From contig OX463835.1 of the NCBI GenBank assembly GCA_949825045.1, positions 18,679,201-18,743,200 of the forward strand: a stretch of DNA of 64,000 nt, written 5' to 3'. The position numbers were made by a program, and so were the translations under genes. Positions 42,901 through 53,488 of the stretch are shown here, in pieces. Position 1 is the stretch's first letter; each line of letters starts with the position of its first letter. The notes under the pieces are model-generated. The model searched no databases and was not told the DNA's origin. It saw only the letters and a list, made by a program, of their open reading frames with translations. This DNA is from Argyresthia goedartella. Its lineage: Eukaryota > Arthropoda > Insecta > Lepidoptera > Argyresthiidae.

Positions 42901-45900
42901 TCAATTAATGAAGCGCACGGGTCGCTTGACGACGCGGCCGCTACGTGTGCACTTTTCGCTGGCGGGTACTAAATCTGCCGCTGGCTCGAAATTTGAAAAG
43001 GGGGGTGGCATGTCTATTGTCTGTTGGTTTGTTTGTCCCCTAACTCTCAATGCTACCCTTGGGTTTCTGCCTAATGTATCTTCGTCTTCCCTAATTAAAT
43101 ACGCCGGTTTAAGCCTGTCTATAGAAACTTGCGTGATTCTGTTGGGCAACTGTATCGAATAATATTTGTCTGTTCTACTTACTATTTTGTACGGTCCGTC
43201 ATACGGTGGCTGTAAAGGCTTGCGTACGGCGTCATTTCTAATAAATACATACTCACATAATTTCAGGTCCGGATGAACAAACACGGTTCTAGAATTCGAG
43301 TGTGAACTGGGCTGGGGCCTATTCTGTGCAATTGACTTACGCAGTGTTTCCAAGTACTCATGTTCATCTAACGATCTCTGAGGACTCTGTACATACATTT
43401 CACCTGGTAAAGTGATTGTCTGTCCATATACCAGTTCTGCGGCACTTATCCCTGAATCACTACGAATGGCTGTTCTCAACCCAAGCAGGATCGTTGGAAG
43501 TTCGTCCACCCACGAGGTCTGCGATAACCTTGCCATTAACGCCGCCTTAAGGCTACGGTGCCAGCGTTCTATCATGCCGTTGCTCTCGGGGTGGTATGGG
43601 GTTGTTCTGATTCTACTTACCCCTAACATATGCATCAGTTTTGTGAACAAATCACTCTCGAATTGACGGCCTTTGTCTGTGGTTATTACCCTGCAATTTC
43701 CAAATCGACAAATCCAGCCCTCGTATAGCGTTTTTGCAACTATATCTGCCGTTATTGTTTTCAGTGGGAAAGCCTCAGGCCACCTGGTGAATCTGTCTAT
43801 AACTGTCAATACATACCTGTACCCTTCCTGAGTTGTCTGTAGCGGGCCAACTATATCGACGTGAATATGTTCGAAACGTTCTTTCTTCTCAAATTGTCCT
43901 ATCCCGGAGCTGGTATGACGCACTACTTTGGCTCGCTGACAGGCGATACAAGTTTTGGCCCAAAGGCCTACATCCTTATTCATACCTGGCCAAAAGTACC
44001 TCTTAGCTACCATTCTCCTTGTTGTCCTAATACCTGGGTGGCTGATGCCATGAATCGCATCAAAAACTTGTTTCCTCATATTTTCCGGGACGTATGGTCT
44101 AATATTTTTCTGAGTTACTTCACAATAAATCTTGCTGTCTGAGTTGGGCATGCTACATTGTTTCAATTCATAACTATTTTTATCGCTCGCTTCATTTAGC
44201 AGTAATGTAATCTGAGTATCGGCTTCCTGCGCTCTTGCTAGGTCTGCGAAATCGAACACAGTGGGACATTCTATTGTTTCTACACGGGACAAGGCATCAG
44301 CTACAATGTTTAGGTCGCCTTTTATATGTCGTATATCTGTTGAGAACTCACTTATGTATGCTAATTGTCTAATTCTTCTAGCTAATTCCTTGCCGTTGTC
44401 GGGCTTTGTAAATGCGAATGATAGCGGCTTATGGTCCGTGAAGATTATCAATGGTCGGCCTTCGATCATGTTCTGGAAATGTTCGATTGATAAGTATATT
44501 GCTAAAAGTTCCCTGTCATAGGTACTATATTTAGTCTGAGTACCGGAAAGTTTCTTTGAGTAAAATCCTAACGGTCTCCACGACTTACCATCCCACTGCT
44601 GTAGTACTCCGCCGATACACGAGTCAGACGCATCAGACATCAGTGCTAAAGGAACGCCTTCCAATGGATGAGCTAGGGTAATAGCATTTCTAAGGCTCAC
44701 CTTACATTGTTCAAATGCTTTACTCGCCTCCTCCGTCCACGTTATTCTGGTCTTATCTTTTTTCTTAGTGTTGTGCAGAAACTTGTTCAGTTCCTGCTGT
44801 TGTTCCACGGCTCTGGGCAGATGAGATCTGTAAAAATTAATCATCCCTAAGAATCTTCTCAGTTGTTCTACTGTTTGTGGACGAGGAAAATTCATGATGG
44901 CCTCCACTTTACTTTGGAGGGGTGTGATACCCTCCGCCGATACCTCATAACCAAGAAATTCTACTTTATCTTTTGCAAATTCACACTTTGCCATATTGAT
45001 GGTTAGCCCGCACTTACTATACCTTTGGCAAACCACATCAAGGTGTTTCTTATGGCATTCCACACAATGACTCGATATAATGACGTCATCAATATAACAG
45101 AATAGGTTCGATTTTTCGGTACTCGATTCCCTGGTAGCCTCGCACCTAATCTGTTCTATGCCTTTTAATACTACGTCGTTCATGAACCTTTGATACGTCT
45201 GGGCTGCGTTACATAGGCCAAACGTCATTCTGGGAAACTCGAATAGCCCAAATGGGGTAATTATTGCGGTTTTTTCGACGTCCTGAGGATTGATTGGGAT
45301 GTTATGGAATGCCTTATTTGCATCAATATGCGAAAAAAGTTTCTTACCTGAAAGTCCATATGTGAAGTCCTGCAGTCTTGGGATGGGGTAACGGTCCGGC
45401 TTGGTCGCCGCGTTCAGCTGCCTGTAGTCACCACAGGGTCGGATTTGCCCATCTTTCTTGGGCACAACGTGAAGCGGGCTTGCCCATTCGCTCTTCGATG
45501 GACGGCAAATACCTAATTCTTGCATATTCCTAAATTCCTCCCTGACCTTGTCATACCTATCTGGGGGTAAACGTCTTGCCTTTGCATGAACAGGTGGGCC
45601 CTTTGTATCAATGTAATGGTGTACCCCGTGTTTAGTATCATATTTCAGGTTAAAAGGCCTGGTTATGTCTGGGTATCTAGCCAAAATTTCGCTACAGGGG
45701 TTTCCGCCATCGAAAGTGCTCACTGTAGTAGCCCCATCATCAACCAAAATTCCTATTGTTTTTAAGTCAGTAATTTTATCTCGCAAACATTTCCCACTTA
45801 CATCAACTAACAGCTTATAATGCTCTAAAAAATCTGCTCCCAAGATTGGTTTGCTTACATTGGCAATTACAAACACCCATTTCAATGCTCTTCTTAATCT

Positions 45901-46158
45901 TAAATTTAATTCTAAAGTCACAGTTCCGTAGGTTTGTATCTCCGAACCGTTTGCCGCATATAGTTTATAAGATACATTTCCACGTCGCAAATGTTTGTTC
46001 ACTTTTGATTTTGGAATAACTGAAATGTTCGCACCAGTATCCACTAACCACCGCAACGCGTTTTTACGATCGTACACACAGAGACGATTTTCTCGCAGCA
46101 CGGTATTTCCTACGTCTCCTGAGGCCGTTGCTTCTAGTTTTCCGCCGGTTGTTTCCAT
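42901..46158 (-). CDS. Pol (protease, RT, RNase H, integrase), CsRn1-like element
   Basis: The 1085-residue frame is uninterrupted. Protease: RWLVDTGANISVIP (Asp40). RT: PKKDGQIRPCGDYRQLN and the catalytic CYIDDVIISS (Y355). RNase H: LALMSDASDSCIGGVLQQ and FTDHKPLSF. Integrase: HHCC module (HGISHPGIRTTRR to CIACQRAK), then D768, D828 and E864, a D,D(35)E triad, and the GPY/F-like module PPYDGPYKIV. The ATG at 46158 is the first Met in frame; the natural product is probably a Gag-Pol fusion by -1 frameshift. All catalytic residues are present. It copies and integrates the element. Confidence 0.95.
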   Translation of the reverse strand: METTGGKLEATASGDVGNTVLRENRLCVYDRKNALRWLVDTGANISVIPKSKVNKHLRRGNVSYKLYAANGSEIQTYGTVTLELNLRLRRALKWVFVIANVSKPILGADFLEHYKLLVDVSGKCLRDKITDLKTIGILVDDGATTVSTFDGGNPCSEILARYPDITRPFNLKYDTKHGVHHYIDTKGPPVHAKARRLPPDRYDKVREEFRNMQELGICRPSKSEWASPLHVVPKKDGQIRPCGDYRQLNAATKPDRYPIPRLQDFTYGLSGKKLFSHIDANKAFHNIPINPQDVEKTAIITPFGLFEFPRMTFGLCNAAQTYQRFMNDVVLKGIEQIRCEATRESSTEKSNLFCYIDDVIISSHCVECHKKHLDVVCQRYSKCGLTINMAKCEFAKDKVEFLGYEVSAEGITPLQSKVEAIMNFPRPQTVEQLRRFLGMINFYRSHLPRAVEQQQELNKFLHNTKKKDKTRITWTEEASKAFEQCKVSLRNAITLAHPLEGVPLALMSDASDSCIGGVLQQWDGKSWRPLGFYSKKLSGTQTKYSTYDRELLAIYLSIEHFQNMIEGRPLIIFTDHKPLSFAFTKPDNGKELARRIRQLAYISEFSTDIRHIKGDLNIVADALSRVETIECPTVFDFADLARAQEADTQITLLLNEASDKNSYELKQCSMPNSDSKIYCEVTQKNIRPYVPENMRKQVFDAIHGISHPGIRTTRRMVAKRYFWPGMNKDVGLWAKTCIACQRAKVVRHTSSGIGQFEKKERFEHIHVDIVGPLQTTQEGYRYVLTVIDRFTRWPEAFPLKTITADIVAKTLYEGWICRFGNCRVITTDKGRQFESDLFTKLMHMLGVSRIRTTPYHPESNGMIERWHRSLKAALMARLSQTSWVDELPTILLGLRTAIRSDSGISAAELVYGQTITLPGEMYVQSPQRSLDEHEYLETLRKSIAQNRPQPSSHSNSRTVFVHPDLKLCEYVFIRNDAVRKPLQPPYDGPYKIVSRTDKYYSIQLPNRITQVSIDRLKPAYLIREDEDTLGRNPRVALRVRGQTNQQTIDMPPPFSNFEPAADLVPASEKCTRSGRVVKRPVRFIN

Positions 46159-46982
46159 GCGCAGGGTTTCTCACATCTAGTCGCTCTTGATCTAAATCGG
46201 AAATGGTACCGACAGAGCCAGTCCGGACTCTCTGGAGTTCTGTTAGGTGATGGCGATCTGCCCCTTGACGCTGATCTGCCCCTACTCTGGTACCTTGCTT
46301 GTGACCTGCCACGTATCTCGCCGCGCAGAGAAGCTACCTCCAGGACCAATTTGTTCATAGCTGTCATCATCTCTTGCATCGCGAAGTTTGCTGCACCGCT
46401 GCTTACCGACGCTACCTCGTTCACACTCGTTATGTTTTCCACTACCTTATCTGCAATTCTCCCCAGGTTCTCCAATGTCTGATCTTGACTCGCTGTCAAC
46501 ACCGCTCTTACAGGCGTCGGTAGTCGTGCCATCCATAATCTATGAACTGTTTCATCACTCGCTTGGCAGTTCCTTGCTAAAGTCATCATTTTTCGTAGCA
46601 GCTGCGTGGGTTTCTGTGATCCCAAATCCATTTCACCGACCAGACGCTGAAATTGTCGTTCTGGAGACTCTTCGTACACCTTGAGAAGCCTCTCTTTGAG
46701 TGAATTATATTTCCCTTCTGCTGGTGGTGTAAAAAGTATGTCTGAGCACTGTTGTAATGCATCCCTACTTAACTTTGACACTGCCAGTTGGTATTTATAT
46801 TCGTCACCTTGTTTCTGGGGGCTGACTATCGCCTCGAACTGCGCGAACCATAAACGCGGCTGTTCCTGCCAGAATTCAGGGATTCTCGCCGACACCGAAA
46901 TTGACGCCATTTCAGATGGTTGCTCTTCTTTGCTGGGTCCGGCGGCGGCTCCAGCCTTGTCTTGGCCCGCTCCCTTACTCAT
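46134..46982 (-). CDS. Gag, CsRn1-like element
   Basis: The 282-residue protein begins MSKGAGQDKAGAAAGPSKEE and has a capsid-like helical core (FWQEQPRLWFAQFEAIV, LKVYEESPERQFQRLVGEMD). An Arg/Ser-rich stretch and CRYHFRFRSRATRCEKPC near residue 257 follow. This CHCC arrangement in place of a CCHC knuckle is the hallmark of CsRn1-clade Gag. It assembles the particle and binds element RNA. The end of gag overlaps the pol frame by 25 bases, and pol is in the -1 frame, which suggests -1 ribosomal frameshifting or reinitiation for Pol. Confidence 0.93.
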   Translation of the reverse strand: MSKGAGQDKAGAAAGPSKEEQPSEMASISVSARIPEFWQEQPRLWFAQFEAIVSPQKQGDEYKYQLAVSKLSRDALQQCSDILFTPPAEGKYNSLKERLLKVYEESPERQFQRLVGEMDLGSQKPTQLLRKMMTLARNCQASDETVHRLWMARLPTPVRAVLTASQDQTLENLGRIADKVVENITSVNEVASVSSGAANFAMQEMMTAMNKLVLEVASLRGEIRGRSQARYQSRGRSASRGRSPSPNRTPESPDWLCRYHFRFRSRATRCEKPCAWKQPAEN

Positions 46983-47097
46983 TGTTCCACGTTGAAACTC
47001 CGGCCAAGTCGTGGTTACTTAGCCGGGAGTCGTCCCGTCGCCGCTCGTTCGTAGGTAGGTATACACTTGTCACTGCACTGATTCCCAGAAAAAAAAA

Positions 47098-47112
47098 GAG
47101 TCGGGGTCACCA
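47098..47112 (-). promoter_or_regulatory. Primer-binding site (tRNA-Trp-like), CsRn1-like element
   Basis: TGGTGACCCCGACTC on the minus strand, one base after the LTR. The CsRn1 clade is known for priming with tRNA-Trp. Confidence 0.85.
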
Positions 47113-47113
47113 A

Positions 47114-47303
47114 TTTAGGAGTGTCAATAATATTCACTTAGTCTTTAGTATAGATCCTTTATTACAGTTCAGCTTTACACGGTACACCTGGGATAACACA
47201 GAAGAGACAAGTTACTTAGAACGCGATTACGGAACGACTCACTCGCAAGCAGAGCGCACTCGCTACCACTGTTACATATTGCTGACATAAGCATGTCCCT
47301 ACA
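47114..47303 (-). repeat. 5' LTR of CsRn1-like element
   Basis: 190 bp, begins TGTAGGGACATG on the minus strand; identical by eye to 41453-41642. Confidence 0.93.
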
Positions 47304-47307
47304 AGGT

Positions 47308-48284
47308 GTTGTGGTCATATCAGACTTGGCAGAACTATTATCAGTAACACCTTGTGTTGGTAAACTGTCACACAAGCCCGGAGAGTTGCCCGCTGTCAAA
47401 CAACCACCTTTCTGCTCACAGCGACAAGTATGGTTGTTGGTCAGCGACTCAAACCGCTCACAATTATGGTTCATTTCTTGAATTAAATCATCCATAGCCA
47501 ATGAGTATTCATTTATAACTTTCTCAGAGTTCAAATATGCACTGTTTAGTGATCTCAATGAATCCTCCAAGCTTTGGATTTTCAAATGTAAGTTTTGTGT
47601 GTCAGTTTCATACATCAACTTAGTACTTTCTAATTCTAATACACACATATTCAAATCATGTAATAAGTTTACATTTTTCTTGCTTACTTTTAAGTTTTTA
47701 GTACACAATTTATTATGTTTTATTAATTTCTGAGTTTTCCGTATATACCTATTTATTTTACCTAGTTTGTTATTGCTGCAACTTAATAACCTTGATGTGG
47801 GCAATGTGTCATTAGTTAAATCAATGACATCATCAAGGCTTCCAGTTGCAACAGTAACCAGCTGCGGGCTGATCCCTACGACTTCACTGTAGAGGCTCTG
47901 GGTCTGCAACGCTGCGGTGTTTTCCTTCTCCTCCTGGAGTGCATGTATTTGTTCATGGGCATCGAACAATGCTTTCTCCAGGGAATCAATCGATTTCAGG
48001 GCTTGCTCGTACTCTGCACTACATACAGTGAAGCTATCTACGGTGACCTGCAGCTTGTCCCGCTCAACAATTACATCACTACATTCTTGTTCTAATACAC
48101 ATAATTGTTTCTTTAGCTTATCTCTACTTTCAAGTACTGATAATAGCTCTTTCTCATTTTCCTCCCTTTCACAGAGTAATTCGGTGACCATTTCCTTTGA
48201 TTTTTTTAATTCTAGTAAGGTAACTTTGAGCTTGTCACTTTCCTGCTGTCGGGAGGCGACAGCAGCAGCTCTGCGGGTCATCAT
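47308..48284 (-). CDS. LINE ORF1, N-terminal coiled-coil part
   Basis: I take the ATG at 48284 (MMTRRAAAVASRQQESDKLK), though the frame is open from 48323. Residues up to about 250 are rich in E, K, L and Q in heptad-like pattern (LLELKKSKEMVTELLCEREE), typical of a trimerising or RNA-chaperone ORF1 coiled coil. A Cys-rich segment follows (NHTCRCEQKGGC). The frame reaches the AGGT duplication and continues in register at 41448. The predicted role is ORF1 protein binding LINE RNA in a ribonucleoprotein. The LTR insertion now replaces its C-terminus with LTR-encoded residues. Confidence 0.75.
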
Positions 48285-48650
48285 GGTTACAGTTGAGATA
48301 AGAATCAAGGAATTGCACACCAAAACAATGCGAAATTACTTACGTGGAATAGTAACGTTTTTCAGCGTTTGCACATCACTAATTGCTATGAAATATATTT
48401 TAAACGTTGTTAAATATAATAATTTAACAATAAGGTAACAAAAAGCGCTGAAAGTGTACGGAAATAACAAATACTTTTAAATTTATAACCTGCAACGGTC
48501 ACAAATTTAACATGTTTCGAGACACTAGTAAACGTCACTAAAACACACTGCAAACAATAGAAATACTTAACATTACACTATAATCCTAAAATAACACTAA
48601 TTTGGGCTCAGAATTACACTAAATCATATTAAAATATAAATTTTTCTAGG

Positions 48651-49564
48651 GACGTAGTGAAATCAGCTGTTTGCCGTTTGACAGCCAGTGTTACCCCTAC
48701 TTACCACACCACATCAGTCGTGCAAACAGCTCCCATTCGGCGCGCGGTGGCACGTTCGCAACTGTCTCGCTCGCACTCACCGCCCGCCGCCCGCTCGCGC
48801 CGGCTAGACCGCCTGCGCTTCAGTACGCTTTTGTTACCACACGGCAACGGGCGTGCGCATGCTCCCGCCCCACACTACATTACGCTACGATCCTACGACG
48901 ATCTTATTGTGTTTTCTAGTGAATCTGTTCTACCTAGTGGTGGAGTGTTGAATGTATTGGATTTATGGATTATGTTCCTCAGGTATGTACCTACTTGATA
49001 AGTTCTTTGTTAAATGCATAGGTATTTGTAAATTATTAAACATGATTTAACGTGATTCGAGCGTAGCTACCTCAATCACTTAGCATAATATTGAGTGCCT
49101 ACTCTCATTATTATGTTTAGGTTTCGGGGACTGCAGTCCGTGTACTCAGTCTCCGTAAATGACCTTTCTGGCTCGTTGCTAACCGTACGGTTACTTCGAA
49201 CTGTCCAAGCCATAGAGGTTAAATTACTTATACCTCTAAGGCTCGATTTTCGGACGGTGGCGTCTCGATTTTCGAGCCGTGACGGTTCATTTCTCGAGCC
49301 TGGAAGGCTCGAGTTTTGAGCCTTGGCGGCTCGATTTTTGAGCCGCGACGACTCCATTTTCGAACCTTTTCGATTTTCGAGACTCGATGGCTGGATTTTC
49401 GAACCTTGGCGGCTCGTTTATATTTAAAAACCTAGGTTTATAATTTAACTGATGCCTCAATTCTTGAGCATACAGGCTATAACTTCCGTGGGGCGATTTT
49501 CAATCCCTCATTACCTTTTATATTTTTATGTACGGAAGTAACAACACAAATTTTTGTTGTTTAG
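48651..49564. other. Region between LINE and DIRS-like gag
   Basis: A GC-rich stretch at about 48730-48870 (CCGCCCGCCGCCCGCTCGC) is followed by mixed sequence and the 22-bp minisatellite at 49242-49412. It may hold the 5' noncoding region of the DIRS-like element. I could not define inverted terminal repeats. An open frame at 48657-48998 has no known motif. Confidence 0.4.
49242..49412 (+). repeat. 22-bp minisatellite with a hairpin in each unit
   Basis: Units start at 49242, 49264, 49286, 49308, 49330, 49352, 49369 (the preceding unit is short) and 49391. The consensus is close to CTCGATTTTCGAGCC plus GTGGCGG. GGCTCGA and TCGAGCC are complementary, so most units can form a 6-7 bp stem. Confidence 0.85.
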
Positions 49565-52500
49565 ATGGCGACTTCATCAGGATTCAAGACGTTCCGTGAG
49601 CTCTACGAAGATCCATCCGAAGATGAAATCCTGGCCAGGTTGAAGGTAGCAGCGGCAAGCTTTCTTCCCGAGGGTTGGGAAAATTGGAAGGTGCGTGAAG
49701 ATATCACTGTAGATTTGGATCCTGCTTTACTCAACAAGTTGCGATTCTGTTTGCCAGCAGTAGCTATCGCGAAAGCCTTTGACCCAGATGCAAATGACCT
49801 TAAGGAAAGAGCTTATCGGGATATGAAAGTAAAAATGCTCAATTGGTCATTCTGTCGCTGCCTCATTATAGGTCCCCCTTCTCTAGCCATGCACATAAGA
49901 GGGTCGGCTCTACATAATGAGCTGATCATTCAAGCCTCGAATGGCGTAAAAGGAGCTCTAATGACTCGAAAGGAGGCCTCGAGATCTTTAGGAGGCTAGA
50001 CTTCGGAAGCTGAAACGGAGGATTCTGCTCCTATCCATAAGCGTAAATCCAGTGCTGCTCGACTTGAAGCTTTGGAACAAGAGTCTAAGGCTACCAGATC
50101 TCTCTTACAAGATATTCTTAATCGAATGGACGGTCGACATGACGACTTAAGTTCAGAGCAAGAAGAAGAGGGGGGAGTGATGAAGACAGTGACGAGGACC
50201 CCGTGTTACCGTGGCCACACCTGGCTGATAAATCTCAAGAGCAAAGTGATTTTCTTATGGACTTTGCGCCAAGAACGAAGGAACAAGAGCCATCTATCCC
50301 AGAACCTGATCCTCAAATCAAGGCACAAGGCATAGCCTGCCAACGTCTCGGGCACGAAGCATGGAACAAAATCCGGTATTCTGATGTTCAGAAGAAACTA
50401 CATGCTACTCCAGTCTTTGGAGCATTGCGTATTAATTCTCAGCTTAAGCAGTTAGCTACCTCAAGCCCCCTCTCAGATTTACAAGAGAAAACAGAAGGCT
50501 CTTACGGCACTCATGGTTTATTATTGCAACAGGCAGCTTTCAGTCAATCATTGGCTAAAATTGCTGAACAGTGCCCATCGACGTTAAAAGCTATAAGTTC
50601 TGAATTAGGTAGTCCTGAGTCTGAATTCCGTCAGATCTCAGACCACCTATTACAATACGTTTGTGGAAAAAGGGCTGAAGCCATAGAATGTAGGCGTAAA
50701 ACTTTGGCGTCTTTAAGTGACAAAACTTGAGAAGATACCTCCTTCGGAAAAACATCTGTTCGATGAAAAGAAGTTGGAAGAGCTGTCCAAGTTACCGTCA
50801 TCAAGTTTTGAAGCATTTAAGGCCAGAAGACAGTTCAGGAAGAGATATAACCCAGGTACAAAAGATAAAATGTCAGCATCGGCTCCCAAGAAGCAAAAAA
50901 TTCAGATGAAGAAAAAGGAAAACATGCCCTCTACTTCTTCGCATGTTCGTTCTTATGATCGCAAAAATCTGGTTACAAAGAAAACGTCCCAAAAAGATCG
51001 TCGGCCCCGAGCGGGACGGCAGTTTTGACTATCGCCGATCTTGGAAAGCGGGCCAACTCAAAGATTTCGTCAAGCAGTGGCAAAAAGCTACGGCCCCAAA
51101 ATGTATAATAAGTATGATAACAGGCTACACTATCCCGTTTGTCAAAAAGCCACCAAGTATCCCTTTTTCAACAGAATACTGCAACAGAATGCAAACCACA
51201 ATCAGCAAAGAGATGTCCCTAGAAATTACAAAAATGATAGACTCAGGGGTTTTGAAGAAGGTCCCTCAATCTTCAGTCTCTGGTCTCGTTTCAAAGATGT
51301 TCTTAGTTCCAAAAGGGGATGGTTCCAATCGCCCAATTTTCGATCTGCGAAGTCTAAACGAATATTTAAACCCCAAAAAGTTCAACCTCATCAGTCACTT
51401 CACCATCCCAGACTTCATTCAGGAAAAAGACTTCATGGTCAAGCTAGATCTCGCACAAGCTTACTTCCACGTCCCTATAATAAAACATCATCAGCGCTAT
51501 CTAGCTGTCTATTATCAAAGCCAGTTGTACAACATGACATGTTTGCCCTTTGGCCTTTCGACCGCTCCAATCGCTTTTGCCAGAATTTCAAACTGGTTAG
51601 CAAGTCAACTCCGCCAAAGAGGCATGAGAACGTCTATTTATGAGAACGTCATCGTCTATTTAGACGACTTCCTGTTAGTGAATCAAGATTCTCAGTGTCT
51701 GAAGGACGATGCTAAAAACGCAGTGGAATTCCTGACGAATCTAGGTTGGAAAATAAACTTTGCAAAATCCGCATTAGAACCATCACAAGACTTAGAGTTT
51801 CTCGGAATAGGTTGGAACACGAAATCCGGAAGAAAGTATGTCCCGCAAAAAAAGATAGACGCCTTGACAAAGGAACTCTCAGGACTCATCAGCTCCGGAA
51901 TGTGGAGCTGGCAGCAAGCGATGTCAATTCTAGGAAGTCTGAATTTCATAGCATTTGTTGTTCCTCTGGGCCGTTTACACTGTCGCCAACTTCAGATCTC
52001 CGCAACCGCAACTTCTACCGGAGACTTCACCCAAGGCGAAATTTCATATACCCCAAAGAGCGATTTTGGATCTGAATTGGTGGTTGAAAAATCTGCATCG
52101 GCAGTCGGATATATTCACTACCCCAGCAGACGTGTTCCTCTCCACGGATGCTTCGGATACAGGATGGGGAGCACACATTTTCAACGAAACAATTTCCGGT
52201 ACTTGGACAAGAGAACAAACCTCGTGGCATATCAATCGAAAGGAACTGCACGCTGTATGCGAGACAATAAATTCACTGAAACGAACTCTGAGAAACCGTA
52301 CAGTCCTAATTCAGTCCGACAACCGGACCGTTATCGCATACGTGAGGAATCAAGGCGGAACAAAATCACGAGTTCTGTTGATGATGGTAGAAAACTTGCT
52401 ATGCTTAGCGGAAAGGTACAACATTCGAATTCTTATAAGATATATTCCCGGAATTTACAAAAACGTTGCAGACCATCTGTCCCGACAGAAGTTAATGCCC

Positions 52501-52737
52501 GATTGGCATCTGAATCAAGAAGTGTGTCAGAGAATCTTCCTGAAATGGGGCCGTCCAACAGTGGATCTATTTGCAACGCAAGTATCGAGAGTGGTTCCGT
52601 TTTATGTCAGTCAGAGTGCGCAGGACCAAGAAGCGCTCTTTATAGATGCATTCAGCCGTCGGATCGAGTCATCGGATCTGTTTACCAGATTCGGTGCCAG
52701 CGCCGGCTTGTCACTGAGGAAAACGTCGGAGAAGTAG
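49565..52737 (+). pseudogene. DIRS-like retrotransposon gag and RT-RNase H, decayed, 3'-truncated
   Basis: Gag starts MATSSGFKTFRELYEDPSED at 49565. It has an in-frame TAG at 49997-49999, resumes, then shifts frame near 50200 and again near 50717. RT starts about 51000 (GQLKDFVKQWQKATAPKCII, then FMVKLDLAQAYFHVPI) with the catalytic box VIVYLDDFLLV, in a frame from 50943. RNase H is in another frame from about 52000 (VFLSTDASDTGWGAHIF, SDNRTVIAYVRNQGGTKS) and ends with the DIRS-typical MPDWHLNQEVCQRIF and VDLFATQ. Homology ends at about 52737 against a minus-strand LINE. The tyrosine recombinase and the right terminal repeats are missing. DIRS elements integrate by tyrosine recombinase rather than a DDE integrase. 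Confidence 0.88.
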
Positions 52738-53457
52738 TCTGCAAATGCGGCTGCTGCTTCTTCTCCGGCACACTCTTGCCCCTGATGCGTGACCCGAGGT
52801 TCGAAACCACCCTTTCGATCTGAGGCCGCTCACATGTTTCCAAAACGCGCGTGGGTTGTATCTGATATTACCTTCTAAACTCACCATGTGGTTCATGTAA
52901 GCTGTAGCTATGCGGCACTTAATACTGACTCTCAGCTCACTGAATGCGGCGTAGTCAGCTGGTCTCTTACACGACTTCCGCTTACAATGTAATTTAGCCT
53001 TGGTGGCCAGGTCATGTATTATATCCCCAGTATACCACACTGGGTAGCGTCTAGTAGGTATACATTTCCTGGTTTTTTTCGGCACTGTCGCATTGAAAAT
53101 ATCGTATATGGTGTCGTAAAAACGACCAACTGCCGTGTCCACATCCGGAGCTTCAGCAATATCGTCCCAAGTGACGCTAGACATGTGTTCGTACAGGACT
53201 GTGTGGTTGTCCTTGGCAAAATTCCAGTCATTGTGACCGTCAATGTTGCTGGGATCCAAGCGGCCTGATCGCTGGACTGCGCCTTGCATTGACGACAGTG
53301 GCACAATGATGTCGAGAGGCGGGTGGTAGGCGTCAGCGTGTGGCACCAGGCTGCCTGACACGGAGGTGCGCACGGTTACACCACGGACGCTCTCCGGCAG
53401 TAATACCACATCAAGCACGCCCCCGTGAGCATTCATCACCTCATTCGTCTCATACAT
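52738..53457 (-). pseudogene. Jockey-like LINE fragment, endonuclease end and linker
   Basis: The minus strand reads VLDVVLLPESVRG, then DAYHPPLDIIVPL (end of the endonuclease), a linker with FNATVPKKTRKCIPTRRYPV and WYTGDIIHDLATKAKLHCKR, then NPRAFWKHVSGLRSK near the RT start. Catalytic RT is absent. The frame is shared with DIRS sequence at its end (52711-52737), which marks the junction. It differs from the I-like LINE next to it. Confidence 0.8.
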
Positions 53458-53488
53458 ACAACAAACCCTCAGAAAATAGCAATAATAA

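Larger units (their letters stand above)
41453..47303 (-). mobile_element. Complete CsRn1/Kabuki-like gypsy LTR retrotransposon (5.85 kb), intact
   Basis: Identical 190-bp LTRs lie at 47114-47303 (5' LTR on this strand) and 41453-41642 (3' LTR). AGGT is duplicated at 41449-41452 and 47304-47307. Primer site TGGTGACCCCGACTC matches the tRNA-Trp type used by the CsRn1 clade. A purine tract (41643-41656) precedes the 3' LTR. Gag, Pol in the -1 frame and a third small ORF are all open. Because the LTRs are identical and the ORFs intact, this is a very recent, possibly active insertion. Confidence 0.95.
37566..48650 (-). mobile_element. Near full-length CR1-like LINE, interrupted by the CsRn1-like element
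   Basis: The repeat tail of CTCAAAA units is at 37566-37595, the 3' untranslated part runs to 37938, ORF2 is 37939-40870, and ORF1 is in two parts (40873-41448 and 47308-48284). The 5' untranslated part extends to about 48650, where the boundary is not sharp. Without the 5.85-kb LTR insertion the LINE is about 5.2 kb, the normal size for two-ORF LINEs. ORF1 reads straight through in frame across the AGGT duplication. ORF2 carries a stop and a frameshift, so it was probably inactive or became so after insertion. Confidence 0.85.

Noticed and set aside
48657..48998. 113-residue frame in a GC-rich stretch
   Set aside because: The composition (Arg/Pro/Ala from GC repeats) explains it, and no motif or start context supports it.
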